Below are positions 28,985-38,768 of a stretch of 64,000 nt of DNA, one piece after another. The translations under genes and the position numbers were made by a program. Source of the DNA: Sphingomonas limnosediminicola. Lineage in GTDB: Bacteria; Pseudomonadota; Alphaproteobacteria; Sphingomonadales; Sphingomonadaceae. The notes beneath the pieces were generated by a model, which searched no databases, was not told the origin of the DNA, and was given only the letters and a program-made list of their open reading frames with translations. How positions within the stretch are numbered: the first letter of the stretch is position 1; the number at the start of each line of letters is the position of its first letter. The stretch is from the NCBI RefSeq assembly GCF_039537965.1, contig NZ_BAABBM010000001.1, positions 1,550,001-1,614,000 on the forward strand, in the 5' to 3' direction.

Positions 28985-29008
28985 GACGGCGGCCACTACG
29001 CCGCCGTC
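28985..29008 (+). terminator. Hairpin after the membrane protein gene
   Basis: Bases 28985-28993 pair with 29000-29008 (9 bp, all but two pairs G-C, 6-base loop), seven bases past the stop codon. No T-run follows, so it may act with Rho or as a 3' stabiliser. Confidence 0.5.
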
Positions 29009-29143
29009 TCCCGACGCTTGTTGCGGCATTGCCGCAGTCTTCGAGAACCTGCGTCTTCGGGCGCAGTCCCGGCTTGCACCACTGTCAATAATGGCCACGA
29101 TGCGCCCACGCTCGGGAAGGTTCGAGTGGGGGAGATAATCGAC

Positions 29144-30988
29144 ATGTTGAATGGGAAAGTTCGCGTTGCGCTTGCGTGCGCCTCGGTGATTGCGATGGGC
29201 GCAGCAGCGGCTCCCGCCTCCGCGGAGCAGATCGACAGGATCGTGGCATTTGGCGACAGCTATGCCGACACCGGCAATGCATTCGCGCTTGGCTACGCCA
29301 ATCCGCAGGCGCTTGCGGTTTATTCGACCGGCCGCTTCTCCGGCGGCAGCAACTACATCGATACACTCTCCAACATCCTCCAAGTGCCGGTACAGGATTT
29401 CGCCATCGGCGGCGCGTTCGGCGGCACTAACAATGGCACGCTCTGCTTCGACGCGGTCTACGGCGCACCGTTGTGCGGCAAGGGCCTGCAATATGAGGTC
29501 GATCAGTTCCTTGGTGTCGGCACGCAGTCGCCGGTGTTTCCCAACGCATCGACAACGCTGACCGAGCATGACCTCCTCGCCGTTTCCATCGGCGGCAATG
29601 ATGCGCGCATCTATCAGCAGGGCGGCGGCACGCTCGCCAGCGCCGCTGCCGCAGGCACGGCCGCCGCGGCGGGCACGGCGGTGCAGCTCAATAGGCTCGT
29701 CGCGCAGGGGGATCCAACGATCAGCTTCCTCGCGCTGAACGGCGCCGTTGCGCCGGAAGTCGCCGGCAATCCGGCCGCGCAGCAGATTAGGGGCACCTTC
29801 TCGACGGCATATTATACTTCGCTGCAATCCACGCTCGCGGGCTATGCGGCGAACGGCTCCGTCGTCCATTACCTGGACGGCCAGATCCTGCTGCAGAACG
29901 TGTCGGCGGATCCGGCCGCTTACGGGATCACCAAGGGGCTGGTTTGCCCGATCTTTCCGAACACGACCTGCGTCGTCGATTCAAGCGGTTACCTGTTTTA
30001 CGGCGATGCGCTTCACCTGACCTCGCAAGGCTTCGCAATCGTCGCCCGCTATGTAGCTGTTCAGCTCGATGCCCCGATGACGCTGCAAGCGCCAGGCGAT
30101 CTCGGCGTTGCGACTGCGCGTCAGTTCGGACGGACGCTTTCCAGCCGCTCGGATCTCTACGGGCGGAGCACGATTACGCCGGGCCTCAATCTCTACGCGA
30201 TCGGTGACGCCTTCCAGCGCGACATCGGCGGAAGCGACCGCAATTCGCCGTTCGACATTACCGGCGCCGGAGCCACGATCGGTGCTGAATACAGCATGCC
30301 GATGGGCATCGTTGGCGTCGCCGGCAACTATAGCCAGCCGCGCGTCCGATTCGGCGACGACGCCGCGCGCATCAATGCGCACAGCTGGCAGATTGGCGCT
30401 TACGGCAGCCTCAGTTCGGGCGGAATCTTCGGCCAGGGCTATGTCGGCTACGGCAAGGACAAGAACCGGATCACGCGCACCGGCGTGGTCGAAGACATGA
30501 CCGCAAGCACCAGCGGCAACCATTGGATCGCCGGCGCCAAGGCGGGCTATCTCGCGAATTTCGGCGAGCTTGAGGTCGGTCCGATCGTCGCGCTCGATTA
30601 CGCACACGCGAAAGTCGACGGCTATACCGAGAATGGCGACGCGGCACTGACCCTCAACGTCGATGGCCAAACGCTCAAGTCGCTGACCGGCCAGGCCGGC
30701 GTCGAACTACGCGGCAATCTTGCCGGCGTTAAACCCTTCCTCGCCGTCACGGCCGAACATGAATTCGAGGGCGACAGCCGGGTCCTGCACTTCTCGCAGA
30801 CGTCCGCGCCCATTATCGTCAATCATTGGGGACTGTCGGGGCAAAAGGACACTTACGCGCGGGTGGCCGCCGGTATTGCGGCAACGGTCGGATCGGGCGT
30901 CAGTCTCGACTCGACGGTCTCCGCAACGCTCGGCAACAACGAAAGCCGGGAAGTCAGCGGAAACGTCAGCGTCCGCGTCGGCTTCTAG
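29144..30988 (+). CDS. Autotransporter GDSL (SGNH) esterase
   Basis: 614 residues from ATG 29144, preceded by GGGGGAG. A signal peptide ends at PASAEQ (about residue 27). The passenger is a GDSL/SGNH hydrolase: block I VAFGDSYADTGNA, block III SIGGNDARIY, and block V YGDALHLTSQG with the Asp and His of the triad. From about residue 340 the chain becomes a 12-strand autotransporter barrel ending VSVRVGF with terminal Phe. By family it is a surface-anchored lipase/esterase similar to EstA. The barrel inserts through BAM. Confidence 0.92.
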   Translation: MLNGKVRVALACASVIAMGAAAAPASAEQIDRIVAFGDSYADTGNAFALGYANPQALAVYSTGRFSGGSNYIDTLSNILQVPVQDFAIGGAFGGTNNGTLCFDAVYGAPLCGKGLQYEVDQFLGVGTQSPVFPNASTTLTEHDLLAVSIGGNDARIYQQGGGTLASAAAAGTAAAAGTAVQLNRLVAQGDPTISFLALNGAVAPEVAGNPAAQQIRGTFSTAYYTSLQSTLAGYAANGSVVHYLDGQILLQNVSADPAAYGITKGLVCPIFPNTTCVVDSSGYLFYGDALHLTSQGFAIVARYVAVQLDAPMTLQAPGDLGVATARQFGRTLSSRSDLYGRSTITPGLNLYAIGDAFQRDIGGSDRNSPFDITGAGATIGAEYSMPMGIVGVAGNYSQPRVRFGDDAARINAHSWQIGAYGSLSSGGIFGQGYVGYGKDKNRITRTGVVEDMTASTSGNHWIAGAKAGYLANFGELEVGPIVALDYAHAKVDGYTENGDAALTLNVDGQTLKSLTGQAGVELRGNLAGVKPFLAVTAEHEFEGDSRVLHFSQTSAPIIVNHWGLSGQKDTYARVAAGIAATVGSGVSLDSTVSATLGNNESREVSGNVSVRVGF

Positions 30989-30991
30989 CGC

Positions 30992-33193
30992 TTAACCGCG
31001 GCGGCCGTCGAAACGTGTCCGCTGCTGCTTTCCGAACCGGCCCTTGCGCGTGCCCGGCCTGCCCTCGGTCGAATTGCCGAGCGGGCGCGGCGCAACGCGG
31101 TCGTCGTGCGGGATGCCGAGGTCGTCTTCCTCGAGCCGGCGGATTTCGTCGCGCAGGCGCGCCGCCTCTTCGAACTCGAGGTCGGCGGCCGCCTTGCGCA
31201 TCCGCTCCTCGAGATCGCCGATGTAGGCCTTGAGGTTGTGCCCGACGAGGTGCGGCCGCTCATCGTCGCCGGTATCGACAACGACGCCGTCGCGCGTGGC
31301 CAGATGGGCCATCACGTCGTGGATTTGGCGCTTGATCGTCTCCGGCGTGATGCCGTGCTCGGCATTGTAGGCGAGCTGCTTCTCGCGCCGGCGATCGGTT
31401 TCGGCGAGCGCGCGCTCGATCGAGCCGGTCTTGGTGTCGGCGTACAGAATGACGCGACCTTCTACGTTGCGGGCGGCGCGACCAATGGTCTGGATCAGTG
31501 ACGTCTCGGAGCGAAGAAAGCCCTCCTTGTCCGCATCGAGAATCGCGACCAGCCCGCACTCGGGAATGTCGAGGCCTTCACGCAGCAAGTTGATGCCGAC
31601 CAGCACGTCATAGACACCCAACCGGAGCTCGCGGATCAGTTCGATGCGCTCCAGTGTCTCGACGTCCGAGTGCATGTAGCGGACACGCAGGCCCGCCTCG
31701 TGCAGATATTCGGTGAGGTCCTCGGCCATCCGCTTGGTCAGCGTGGTGACCAGTGTGCGATAGCCATTCGCGGCGGTCTTCTTCGCTTCGTTGACGAGAT
31801 CGTCGACCTGGTCCTCGACCGGCTTGATCTCGACCGGCGGGTCGATGAGTCCGGTGGGACGGATGACTTGTTCGGAGAACACGCCGCCGGTCTCGTTCAT
31901 CTCCCATGTGCCCGGCGTGGCGGAAACGAACACCGACTGCGGGCGCATTGCGTCCCACTCGTTGAAGCGCAGCGGCCGGTTGTCGATGCAGCTCGGCAGG
32001 CGGAAGCCGTACTCGGCCAGTGTGATCTTCCGGCGATGGTCGCCGCGCGCCATCGCACCGATTTGCGGCACCGTCTGGTGGCTCTCGTCGATGAACAGCA
32101 GCGCGTTGTCGGGAAGATATTCGAACAGGGTCGGCGGCGGCTCGCCCGGCAGCCGCCCGGTGAGGAAGCGCGAGTAATTCTCGATGCCGGCGCAGGACCC
32201 CGTCGCGGCGATCATCTCCAGATCGAAGTTGGTGCGCTGTTCCAGCCGCTGCGCCTCCAGCAGACGGCCCTCGGCCTGCAACTCCTTGAGCCGCTCCGTC
32301 AGCTCATGCCGGATCGCTTCCATCGCCTGCTTCAGCGTCGGGCCAGGCGTCACATAGTGCGAGTTCGCATAGACCTTGATGCTGTCGAGGCTTGCGACCG
32401 ACTTGCCGGTCAGCGGGTCGAATTCGGTGATATCCTCGATCTCGTCACCGAAGAATGACACACGCCAGGCGGTGTCTTCATAGTGCGACGGGAAAATCTC
32501 CAAATTGTCGCCGCGGACGCGGAAGTTGCCGCGCGCGAAAGCCTGGTCGTTGCGCTTGTACTGAAGCGCAACGAGCTTGCGGATGACCTCGCGCTGGTCC
32601 TCCGACGAGCCCTTCTTGAGGGTGAAGGTCATCGCCGAATAGGTCTCGACCGAGCCGATGCCGTAGAGGCAGGACACGGACGCGACGATGATCACGTCAT
32701 CGCGCTCCAGCAGCGACCGCGTCGCCGAGTGGCGCATGCGGTCGATCGCCTCGTTCACGCTCGACTCCTTCTCGATGTAGGTGTCGGTGCGCGGGACGTA
32801 GGCTTCCGGCTGATAGTAGTCGTAGTAGCTGACGAAATATTCGACCGCGTTGTTCGGGAAGAAGCTCTTGAACTCCCCGTAGAGCTGCGCGGCGAGGATC
32901 TTGTTTGGCGCAATGATCAGCGCCGGCCGCTGCAGCGTCTCGATGACCTTCGCCATCGTGAACGTCTTGCCCGAACCGGTGACGCCCAAGAGCACCTGAC
33001 TGACGTCCCCATTTTCGCCGATGCCTTCGACGAGCTCGCGGATCGCCGTCGGCTGGTCGCCTGCGGGCTCATACTCCGAGACGATCTCGAAGCGCTTGCC
33101 GCCTTCCGCTTTCTCCGGCCGCGCGGGCTTGTGCGGCACGAAAGCTGCGGCCGTATCCGGTTCCTCGAGCGTGGTCCTGATTTGAATTGCCAT
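30992..33193 (-). CDS. uvrB: Excinuclease ABC subunit UvrB
   Basis: 733 residues, longer than the enterobacterial protein by about 60 because of extra basic residues at both ends. Walker A is [15 protein letters not shown], the damage-binding beta-hairpin has [20 protein letters not shown], later helicase motifs include LFIDESHQT and QTIGRAARN, and the UvrC-binding region lies near the C-terminus. UvrB receives damaged DNA from UvrA in nucleotide-excision repair. The gene is convergent with the autotransporter gene with 3 bases between stops. Confidence 0.97.
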   Translation of the reverse strand: MAIQIRTTLEEPDTAAAFVPHKPARPEKAEGGKRFEIVSEYEPAGDQPTAIRELVEGIGENGDVSQVLLGVTGSGKTFTMAKVIETLQRPALIIAPNKILAAQLYGEFKSFFPNNAVEYFVSYYDYYQPEAYVPRTDTYIEKESSVNEAIDRMRHSATRSLLERDDVIIVASVSCLYGIGSVETYSAMTFTLKKGSSEDQREVIRKLVALQYKRNDQAFARGNFRVRGDNLEIFPSHYEDTAWRVSFFGDEIEDITEFDPLTGKSVASLDSIKVYANSHYVTPGPTLKQAMEAIRHELTERLKELQAEGRLLEAQRLEQRTNFDLEMIAATGSCAGIENYSRFLTGRLPGEPPPTLFEYLPDNALLFIDESHQTVPQIGAMARGDHRRKITLAEYGFRLPSCIDNRPLRFNEWDAMRPQSVFVSATPGTWEMNETGGVFSEQVIRPTGLIDPPVEIKPVEDQVDDLVNEAKKTAANGYRTLVTTLTKRMAEDLTEYLHEAGLRVRYMHSDVETLERIELIRELRLGVYDVLVGINLLREGLDIPECGLVAILDADKEGFLRSETSLIQTIGRAARNVEGRVILYADTKTGSIERALAETDRRREKQLAYNAEHGITPETIKRQIHDVMAHLATRDGVVVDTGDDERPHLVGHNLKAYIGDLEERMRKAAADLEFEEAARLRDEIRRLEEDDLGIPHDDRVAPRPLGNSTEGRPGTRKGRFGKQQRTRFDGRRG

Positions 33194-33281
33194 GTGCGTC
33201 CGATATGGTTGCTCAGCGGGACGAACTCAATGAACCGTGCGAAGCTCCCGCTCCTGCTATTCGCAGGCAAAGGGGGGGCGC

Positions 33282-33830
33282 ATGAAACAGATCGTTTTGT
33301 TGCCGGCCGTGCTGGCCTTGCTCACCGCCTGCGACAAAGGCGTCGAGATGAAGAACGCTTCGGTCGAGAACGTCGCCAAGGCGGTCAAGGACAAGGGGCT
33401 CGAGGAGAAGTTCGTCGACCCCGGCAAATGGGAGCAGGTCGTGACGCTCCTTTCCATCGATGCGCCCGGCATGGGAGGGCAGGAACGCGCCGCAATGCAG
33501 CAGGCGATCGGGCAGAAGCAGGTCCACACCGTCTGCCTGACGCCCGAGAAGGCCAAGAGCCCGCGCGCCGACTTCGTCACCGGCAAGGATGAGAATTGCA
33601 ATTACGACCATTTCAAATGGGGCGGCGGGAAGATCGACATGGTCTTGAGCTGCCAGCATCCCAATGCGAAGCAGAAAATGGCGCTATCCGGCGATTATGA
33701 GCCGCAGCGCTATTCAATGGCGATGACCATGACCAACGAAGGCGGCAGCAAGACCGAACAGTTCGCGATGAAGATGAAAGTCGAGGCCAAGCGCGTCGGC
33801 GACTGCGACGCCAAGGCCGCTTCGAATTAG
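33282..33830 (+). CDS. DUF3617-like lipoprotein
   Basis: 182 residues from ATG 33282, preceded by a GGGGGG run. A lipoprotein signal (MKQIVLLPAVLALLTAC) gives Cys17. The remainder, with HTVCLTPEKA, CNYDHFKWGGGKIDMVLSC and a repeated MAMTMTNEGG-like strand, matches DUF3617 proteins: small secreted beta-rich proteins with two conserved disulfides. Function is unknown; sphingomonads carry several copies. It is transcribed away from uvrB. Confidence 0.72.
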   Translation: MKQIVLLPAVLALLTACDKGVEMKNASVENVAKAVKDKGLEEKFVDPGKWEQVVTLLSIDAPGMGGQERAAMQQAIGQKQVHTVCLTPEKAKSPRADFVTGKDENCNYDHFKWGGGKIDMVLSCQHPNAKQKMALSGDYEPQRYSMAMTMTNEGGSKTEQFAMKMKVEAKRVGDCDAKAASN

Positions 33831-33862
33831 ACGAACAGCCGTGGGCGCTGTAGCGCTAGTCA

Positions 33863-34750
33863 ATGGTGCGCGTCCCGGTTCTGATCAATCGTCGTGGGGG
33901 CGCAGCTTCCGCTGACCCCGACATCGGCAAGAAAGCCGCGGAAGCCTTCAAGGCAGCGGGGATCGATGTCGACGTCGAGCTGATCGAAGGCGACCAATGC
34001 GACGTGCGCTGCCGCGCCGCAGCCGAGCGCGACGATGCGCTGGTAGTGGTCGGCGGCGGCGACGGGACAATCGCCGCGGCGGCTTCGGCGCTGATCGGCA
34101 CGAAGACGAAACTCGGCATCCTGCCGCTCGGCACTCTCAATCATTTCGCGCGCGACCTCGGCATTCCGACCGACCTGGCCGAGGCAGCCAAGCTCATCGC
34201 GTCGAACAAGGAGCGTTTGGTCGACGTGGCCCAACTCAACGACCGCATCTTCATCAACAACAGCGCGATCGGCCTCTACCCTTTGATGGTCCTCGACCGC
34301 GACCTTCAACGCAAGCGACTGGGCAGGAGCAAGCGTCTGGCGATGATCGTCGCCTCGGTCCGAATGCTCGCCCGCTTCGGCCATCAACGGCTGACGCTCA
34401 CCATGAATGAAGATAAGGAGCTGATCGACACGCCTTTGCTGTTCGTCGGCAACAACGACTACCGCATCGATCTCGGGGCGCCGGGCCAGCGCGAGAGCCT
34501 GGAGGACGGCCAGCTGTGCGTGATGGTGATGCGCAAGAAGACGCGGCGCGGCTTTGTCGCCGCCGGCATCAGGGCCCTGCTCAACCGTGCGCGCGAGGAC
34601 GATATGGAGCGGATCGACGGAGTCGAGCGACTGCGCGTTTCGAGCCGTCGCGTCGCTGTCCCTGTCTCGCTTGATGGCGAAGTGGTAAGCATCGCCCCGC
34701 CGTTGGACTACCGGATCCGCAAGCGCGCGTTGCGTGTCATTGCGGGCTAG
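33863..34750 (+). CDS. Diacylglycerol/lipid kinase family protein
   Basis: 295 residues. The nucleotide-binding VVVGGGDGTIAAAASAL and the following ILPLGTLNHFARDLGIP are the DAGK-catalytic motifs found in YegS and DgkB. No membrane helix is present. It should phosphorylate a lipid such as diacylglycerol or phosphatidylglycerol using ATP; which one is unknown. The gene follows the DUF3617 gene by 32 bases on the same strand. Confidence 0.85.
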   Translation: MVRVPVLINRRGGAASADPDIGKKAAEAFKAAGIDVDVELIEGDQCDVRCRAAAERDDALVVVGGGDGTIAAAASALIGTKTKLGILPLGTLNHFARDLGIPTDLAEAAKLIASNKERLVDVAQLNDRIFINNSAIGLYPLMVLDRDLQRKRLGRSKRLAMIVASVRMLARFGHQRLTLTMNEDKELIDTPLLFVGNNDYRIDLGAPGQRESLEDGQLCVMVMRKKTRRGFVAAGIRALLNRAREDDMERIDGVERLRVSSRRVAVPVSLDGEVVSIAPPLDYRIRKRALRVIAG

Positions 34751-34773
34751 GGTGAAACCTCTCGTCCGGGCAG

Positions 34774-35385
34774 GTGTTGGCGGCAGGTAGAAAGGGAGTG
34801 TCCTTGGCGAGCCGCGCAGGATCAGGAGTTTCCAGTCGCACCCGGGCCCGAGCGCTTCGCGTGGCTGGAGTTGCAATCATTCTGCTGAGCGCTGGTGCAG
34901 CGCTGCTTCCGGTCGGCAAAAGCATTTCGCCCGACATGATCGGCGGATTGCTCATTGCCGCAGGGTTGATCGAGACGATCGCGGGCGCACTGCGGCGGGG
35001 CGCGCGCCCCTTCGCCATGGCGGCGGGTGTTGTCACCGCACTGGCCGGCCTGCTCTTCGTCACCAACCCCGACACGCACTTCTTCCCGACCGTCGTGCCG
35101 ATTATCGGATGGCTCATCGCGCGAAGCGTGATCCTCGGCGTCGGCAGCCGCGAGGCGACGGGCTCGGTCCGGCGTTGGACCGCATTTTCCGCCGGCATGG
35201 ATTTGCTCCTCGCGATCCTGCTCGTCGCGGGCCTGTCGATTTCCACCTTGGTGATCAGCATTTTCGGCCCGACGCCGGAGCTGGTAGCCAGCTTCGCCTG
35301 GGTGCTGGCGGCAAGCTTCGTCGTGAATGGGTTGATGCTGCTCGAGGTCGCGAGCTGCGCCGAGGAGGCCGCTGCCCAGGGCTGA
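34774..35385 (+). CDS. HdeD-like membrane protein
   Basis: 203 residues from GTG 34774; GTG 34798 (eight codons later) is an alternative with AAAGGGA immediately before it. Six hydrophobic segments in pairs separated by short turns (GVAIILLSAGAALLPVG, MIGGLLIAAGLIETIAGALRR, FAMAAGVVTALAGLLFVTNP and so on) resemble the DUF308/HdeD family, linked to acid stress in enterobacteria. The resemblance is by topology and the repeated G-L-E-T-I pattern, so the name is tentative. Confidence 0.6.
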   Translation: MLAAGRKGVSLASRAGSGVSSRTRARALRVAGVAIILLSAGAALLPVGKSISPDMIGGLLIAAGLIETIAGALRRGARPFAMAAGVVTALAGLLFVTNPDTHFFPTVVPIIGWLIARSVILGVGSREATGSVRRWTAFSAGMDLLLAILLVAGLSISTLVISIFGPTPELVASFAWVLAASFVVNGLMLLEVASCAEEAAAQG

Positions 35386-35427
35386 CCGGGCTTTCAGTCG
35401 GCGCCGCGGCTGTGCATAAGCCGCTTC

Positions 35428-35904
35428 GTGCTCCAGGCCGTGCCCAACATCTCCGTCGATACCGTCGGCGAGATTGTCCGCAACGCGGTCGCGCCGGTCT
35501 TCCTGCTCAGCGGCATCGGCGCCTTCCTCAACGTTTGCGCAGCGCGCCTGTCGCGGATTGTCGACCGTTCGCGGGAGATCGAGCCCAAGCTCCTCGCCAG
35601 CCGCGGCCGCGAGCATGAGCGCTGGGTTGGCGAGCTCAAGATCCTCGACAGGCGGATGAGCCTCGTCAGTTCGGCGATCTTTCTCTCGGTCGTTTCCGCC
35701 ATCCTCATCTGCGCGGTGGTCAGCCTGCTCTTCGCTGCAAGTCTCACCGGCACGCATTTCGGCACCGCGATCGCGCTGCTCTTCATCGCGTCGATGATCG
35801 CGATCGGCGGCGGGTTCGCGGTCTTCCTCGCGGAGACTTGGGTCGGCTCACGCGCTGTCCGCGTCCGCTCCGAGCTGCTCCAGCACCAGGAAGAGCGCGA
35901 CTAG
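35428..35904 (+). CDS. DUF2721 family membrane protein
   Basis: 158 residues from GTG 35428. AVAPVFLLSGIGAFLNVCAARLSRIVDR is the hallmark of DUF2721 (shown here as its start AVAPVFLLSG and its end ARLSRIVDR). A second half carries two helices (LVSSAIFLSVVSAILICAVV and AIALLFIASMIAIGGGFAVFL). Function unknown. The start is uncertain, since a second GTG four codons downstream is equally placed and neither has a good ribosome site. Confidence 0.75.
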   Translation: MLQAVPNISVDTVGEIVRNAVAPVFLLSGIGAFLNVCAARLSRIVDRSREIEPKLLASRGREHERWVGELKILDRRMSLVSSAIFLSVVSAILICAVVSLLFAASLTGTHFGTAIALLFIASMIAIGGGFAVFLAETWVGSRAVRVRSELLQHQEERD

Positions 35905-35959
35905 CTGGACGGGCCGCCACGGCCGTTTCATACTTCTGTTCTACTTGGGGGAGAGGGGC

Positions 35960-36733
35960 ATGCGTTACCCGGCCATCTGTATTCGTTCGGCCGCACTATC
36001 GATCGTTCTGAGCGCCGGCATCGCGACTGCGGCGGAGGCTGCACCCGCGGCAGCGAAGGCTGCAACGAAGCCATCGACCGAACCCGTAGCTGCCAAGGCA
36101 GTACCGAGCTTTGCCGAGATGATGAAGGTCATCAACAAGCTGTTCCCGCCGCAGCCCGATCCTGACCCGGCCCGCCTGGCACTGGCACGCACGTCGGCGC
36201 AATCGATCTGGCCGGACGGAGCCTATGGACGGATGCTGACGGGCCTGATGGGCGGCATGTTCGACCGCGTGATGAGCCTCAAAGAGTCCGACCTGGGCTC
36301 AATGGCTCCCAAGAAGACGACCAAGGTCGACCCAGCGAAGGCGAACCTGTCGCTGCACGACCAGCTGGTGACTGAGGATCCCTATTTCGATCAGCGAGTG
36401 GCGGCAATGCGCGCGGTGCTGACTGAGGAAGTCGGCAAGGTTTCGACAATCGTCGATCCGCGCATGCGCGACGGTCTGGCGCGGGCAATGGCGCGACGGT
36501 TCGACGCGCGGCAGCTCTCGGACATCAACGCGTTTTTCGCCACGACAAGCGGACAGGCGCTGTCGAGCCAATATATGCAGCTGTGGATTGACCCCGACAC
36601 GATCCGCTCCGTTTTCGGGACGTTTCCCGACATGATGAAGCTGATGCCGGGCATGATGGAAAAGCTGCAGGCGGCCAACGACAAGTTCCCGAAGCCGCCG
36701 AAGAAGGACAAGGACAAGCCCGCTAAGAAATAG
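35960..36733 (+). CDS. Secreted protein, DUF2059-like
   Basis: 257 residues from ATG 35960 (GGGGGAGAGGGG upstream). A signal peptide ends near AAEAAP; an Ala/Lys/Pro-rich linker follows to residue 45, then a helical domain in which DARQLSDINAFFATTSGQALSSQ recalls the FY-x-SP-x-G motif of DUF2059. The C-terminus is a run of Lys/Pro (PKPPKKDKDKPAKK). Function unknown; probably periplasmic. It ends 74 bases before recJ. Confidence 0.65.
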   Translation: MRYPAICIRSAALSIVLSAGIATAAEAAPAAAKAATKPSTEPVAAKAVPSFAEMMKVINKLFPPQPDPDPARLALARTSAQSIWPDGAYGRMLTGLMGGMFDRVMSLKESDLGSMAPKKTTKVDPAKANLSLHDQLVTEDPYFDQRVAAMRAVLTEEVGKVSTIVDPRMRDGLARAMARRFDARQLSDINAFFATTSGQALSSQYMQLWIDPDTIRSVFGTFPDMMKLMPGMMEKLQAANDKFPKPPKKDKDKPAKK

Positions 36734-36807
36734 GCATCCACAGATATCGCGCGTTCGGGCAACGCCACGTCTGGACCCGCGATTCTGCCAGCCCTACCTT
36801 CAAGGGC

Positions 36808-38556
36808 ATGGCGGCGCTCAACATCGAACGATCGGTCAGCGGGCAGCCGTGGCGCTGGCGCCGCGAGCCCGACCCGTCGCTCGCGATGGACGATCTGGTT
36901 GACGAGCTGCTGCTCGGCCGAGGGGTCGAGCGTTCGGACCTCGCGCGCCACCGCGAACCGAAAATCCGCGATTTCCTGCCCGATCCGTCCTGCTTCCAGG
37001 ACATGGACAAGGGCGCCAGACGGCTGGCCGACGCCCTTCAGCAGGGCGAGCAGATCGCCATCTTCGGCGATTATGACGTCGACGGCGCGACCAGCGCGGC
37101 GCTTCTGGTGCTGCTGCTGCGCCGCCTTGGCGCCGATCCGATCGTCTACATCCCCGACCGCCTGATGGAGGGCTACGGCCCATCGGGAAAGGCGCTCGTT
37201 GAACTGAAGGCCCGTGGGGCGGCAATTGCCATCTGCGTCGACTGCGGCGCGCAGGCATTCGAGGCGCTCGATGAGGCGAAGAATGCCGGGCTCGACGTGG
37301 TCGTTGTCGACCACCACCAATGCGCGACCCTGCTTCCGCTGGCCCATGCGCTGATCAATCCGAACCGGTTGGACGAGAGCGAAGACGGCGCGGCGCACGG
37401 CCACCTTGCGGCGGTGGGCATGGCGTTCCTGCTCGGTGTCGCCCTGCTCCGCGAACTTCGCAGCCGCGGCTTCTTCGAGACGATCGACGAGCCCAAGATC
37501 ATCGATCTGCTAGACCTGGTTGCGCTCGGCACCGTTGCAGATGTCGCCAGGCTCAAGGGCCTCAACCGCGCCTTCGTGACGCAGGGTCTGAAGGTGATGT
37601 CAGTCCGGCAAAACATCGGGCTCGTCGCGTTGGCCGAGGCTGCGCGGCTGGTGAAGGCGCCATCGTGCCGGGACCTCGGCTTCGCATTAGGACCCCGGAT
37701 CAATGCCGGCGGCCGCGTGGGCAAGTCGGACCTTGGCGTCCGCCTCCTGACCTCGACCGATCCCGAGGAAGCGCGCGAGATCGCCGCCGAGCTCGACCGC
37801 CTCAACGAAGAACGCCGTGCGATTGAAATGCTTGTCTGCGAACAGGCCGAGGAACAGGCAGCCAAACTGAATGGTGCGGCGGTGCTCACCGTGATGGCGC
37901 CCGGCTGGCATCCCGGCGTGATCGGCATCGTCGCCGGCCGCATCAAGGAACGCTTCGGCCGACCGGCAATCGTCATCGCGGAAACCGAAGACGGCACCGG
38001 CAAGGGCTCCGGCCGCTCCATCTCGGGCGTCGACCTCGGCGCTGCGGTGCTTGCTGCCAAGGACAGCGGACTACTGATCGCCGGCGGCGGACACGCCATG
38101 GCAGCCGGCCTCACGCTGGCGCCGGGCGGGCTCGAGCCATTCCGTGAATTCATCAATGATCGGCTGGCGGCGGACGTGGACCGATCGATCGGCGAGCGCG
38201 CGCTCCTCCTCGATGCGTTGCTCGCGCCGGGCGGCGTTGCCGGAAATCTCTGCGACGCGCTTGAGACGGCCGGACCCTATGGCGCGGGATGGCCTGGCCC
38301 GCGCGTGGCCGCAGGACCCGCTCGCCTGCTCAAGGCGGGAATCGTCGGCGACGGCCATGTCCGAGGCATTGCCTGCGGCGATGACGGCAAGACCTTCAAG
38401 TGGATCGCCTTCCGCAGCGCCGCCACGGATCTGGGTCAGGCCCTGCTCTCCTCGACCGGCGACCGGCGCTGGTGGCTGGCCGGAACGATCAAGCGCGACG
38501 AGTGGAATGGCGGCAATGCGGCAGAGATGCACGTCGAGGATGCCGCACTTGCTTGA
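36808..38556 (+). CDS. recJ: Single-stranded-DNA-specific exonuclease RecJ
   Basis: 582 residues, typical of RecJ. DHH-family motifs are clear: IFGDYDVDGATSAALLV (motif I), ICVDCGAQAFEAL, VVDHHQC (the DHH motif), INPNR, and GPRINAGGRVGKSDLGVRLL; the DHHA1 segment GRSISGVDLGAAV and GGGHAMAAGL follows. RecJ degrades single-stranded DNA 5' to 3' in recombination and mismatch repair, using Mn2+. The C-terminal OB-like region is present, so the gene is complete. Confidence 0.96.
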   Translation: MAALNIERSVSGQPWRWRREPDPSLAMDDLVDELLLGRGVERSDLARHREPKIRDFLPDPSCFQDMDKGARRLADALQQGEQIAIFGDYDVDGATSAALLVLLLRRLGADPIVYIPDRLMEGYGPSGKALVELKARGAAIAICVDCGAQAFEALDEAKNAGLDVVVVDHHQCATLLPLAHALINPNRLDESEDGAAHGHLAAVGMAFLLGVALLRELRSRGFFETIDEPKIIDLLDLVALGTVADVARLKGLNRAFVTQGLKVMSVRQNIGLVALAEAARLVKAPSCRDLGFALGPRINAGGRVGKSDLGVRLLTSTDPEEAREIAAELDRLNEERRAIEMLVCEQAEEQAAKLNGAAVLTVMAPGWHPGVIGIVAGRIKERFGRPAIVIAETEDGTGKGSGRSISGVDLGAAVLAAKDSGLLIAGGGHAMAAGLTLAPGGLEPFREFINDRLAADVDRSIGERALLLDALLAPGGVAGNLCDALETAGPYGAGWPGPRVAAGPARLLKAGIVGDGHVRGIACGDDGKTFKWIAFRSAATDLGQALLSSTGDRRWWLAGTIKRDEWNGGNAAEMHVEDAALA

Positions 38557-38597
38557 CCGTCGCGACCCCCTCGCCTAACGGCTTCCGGCCCTAGCAA

Positions 38598-38673
38598 GGC
38601 CCCATCGTCTAGCGGTCTAGGACGTCGCCCTTTCACGGCGAAAACACGGGTTCGAGTCCCGTTGGGGTCACCA
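38598..38673 (+). tRNA. tRNA-Glu (anticodon TTC)
   Basis: 76 bases folding as a full cloverleaf: acceptor GGCCCCA with TGGGGTC (one G-T pair), anticodon stem TCGCC/GGCGA with loop CTTTCAC giving TTC, and T arm ACGGGTTCGAGTCCCGT. The 3' CCA (38671-38673) is encoded. It lies between recJ and the cyo operon. Confidence 0.95.
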
Positions 38674-38768
38674 TGGGCGCCGAGGTTCCGGAACTAGGTA
38701 TAATTACGGAACCCGGCAGAGTTCGCATTCGTCTAACCGCCCTTACGGGTTTCAAACGGCGGGGGCTC

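Noticed and set aside
33194..33236. Possible LexA box upstream of uvrB
   Set aside because: The minus strand has GTTC-N5-GTTC, but the alphaproteobacterial box is GTTC-N7-GTTC; spacing does not fit, so I do not call an SOS operator.
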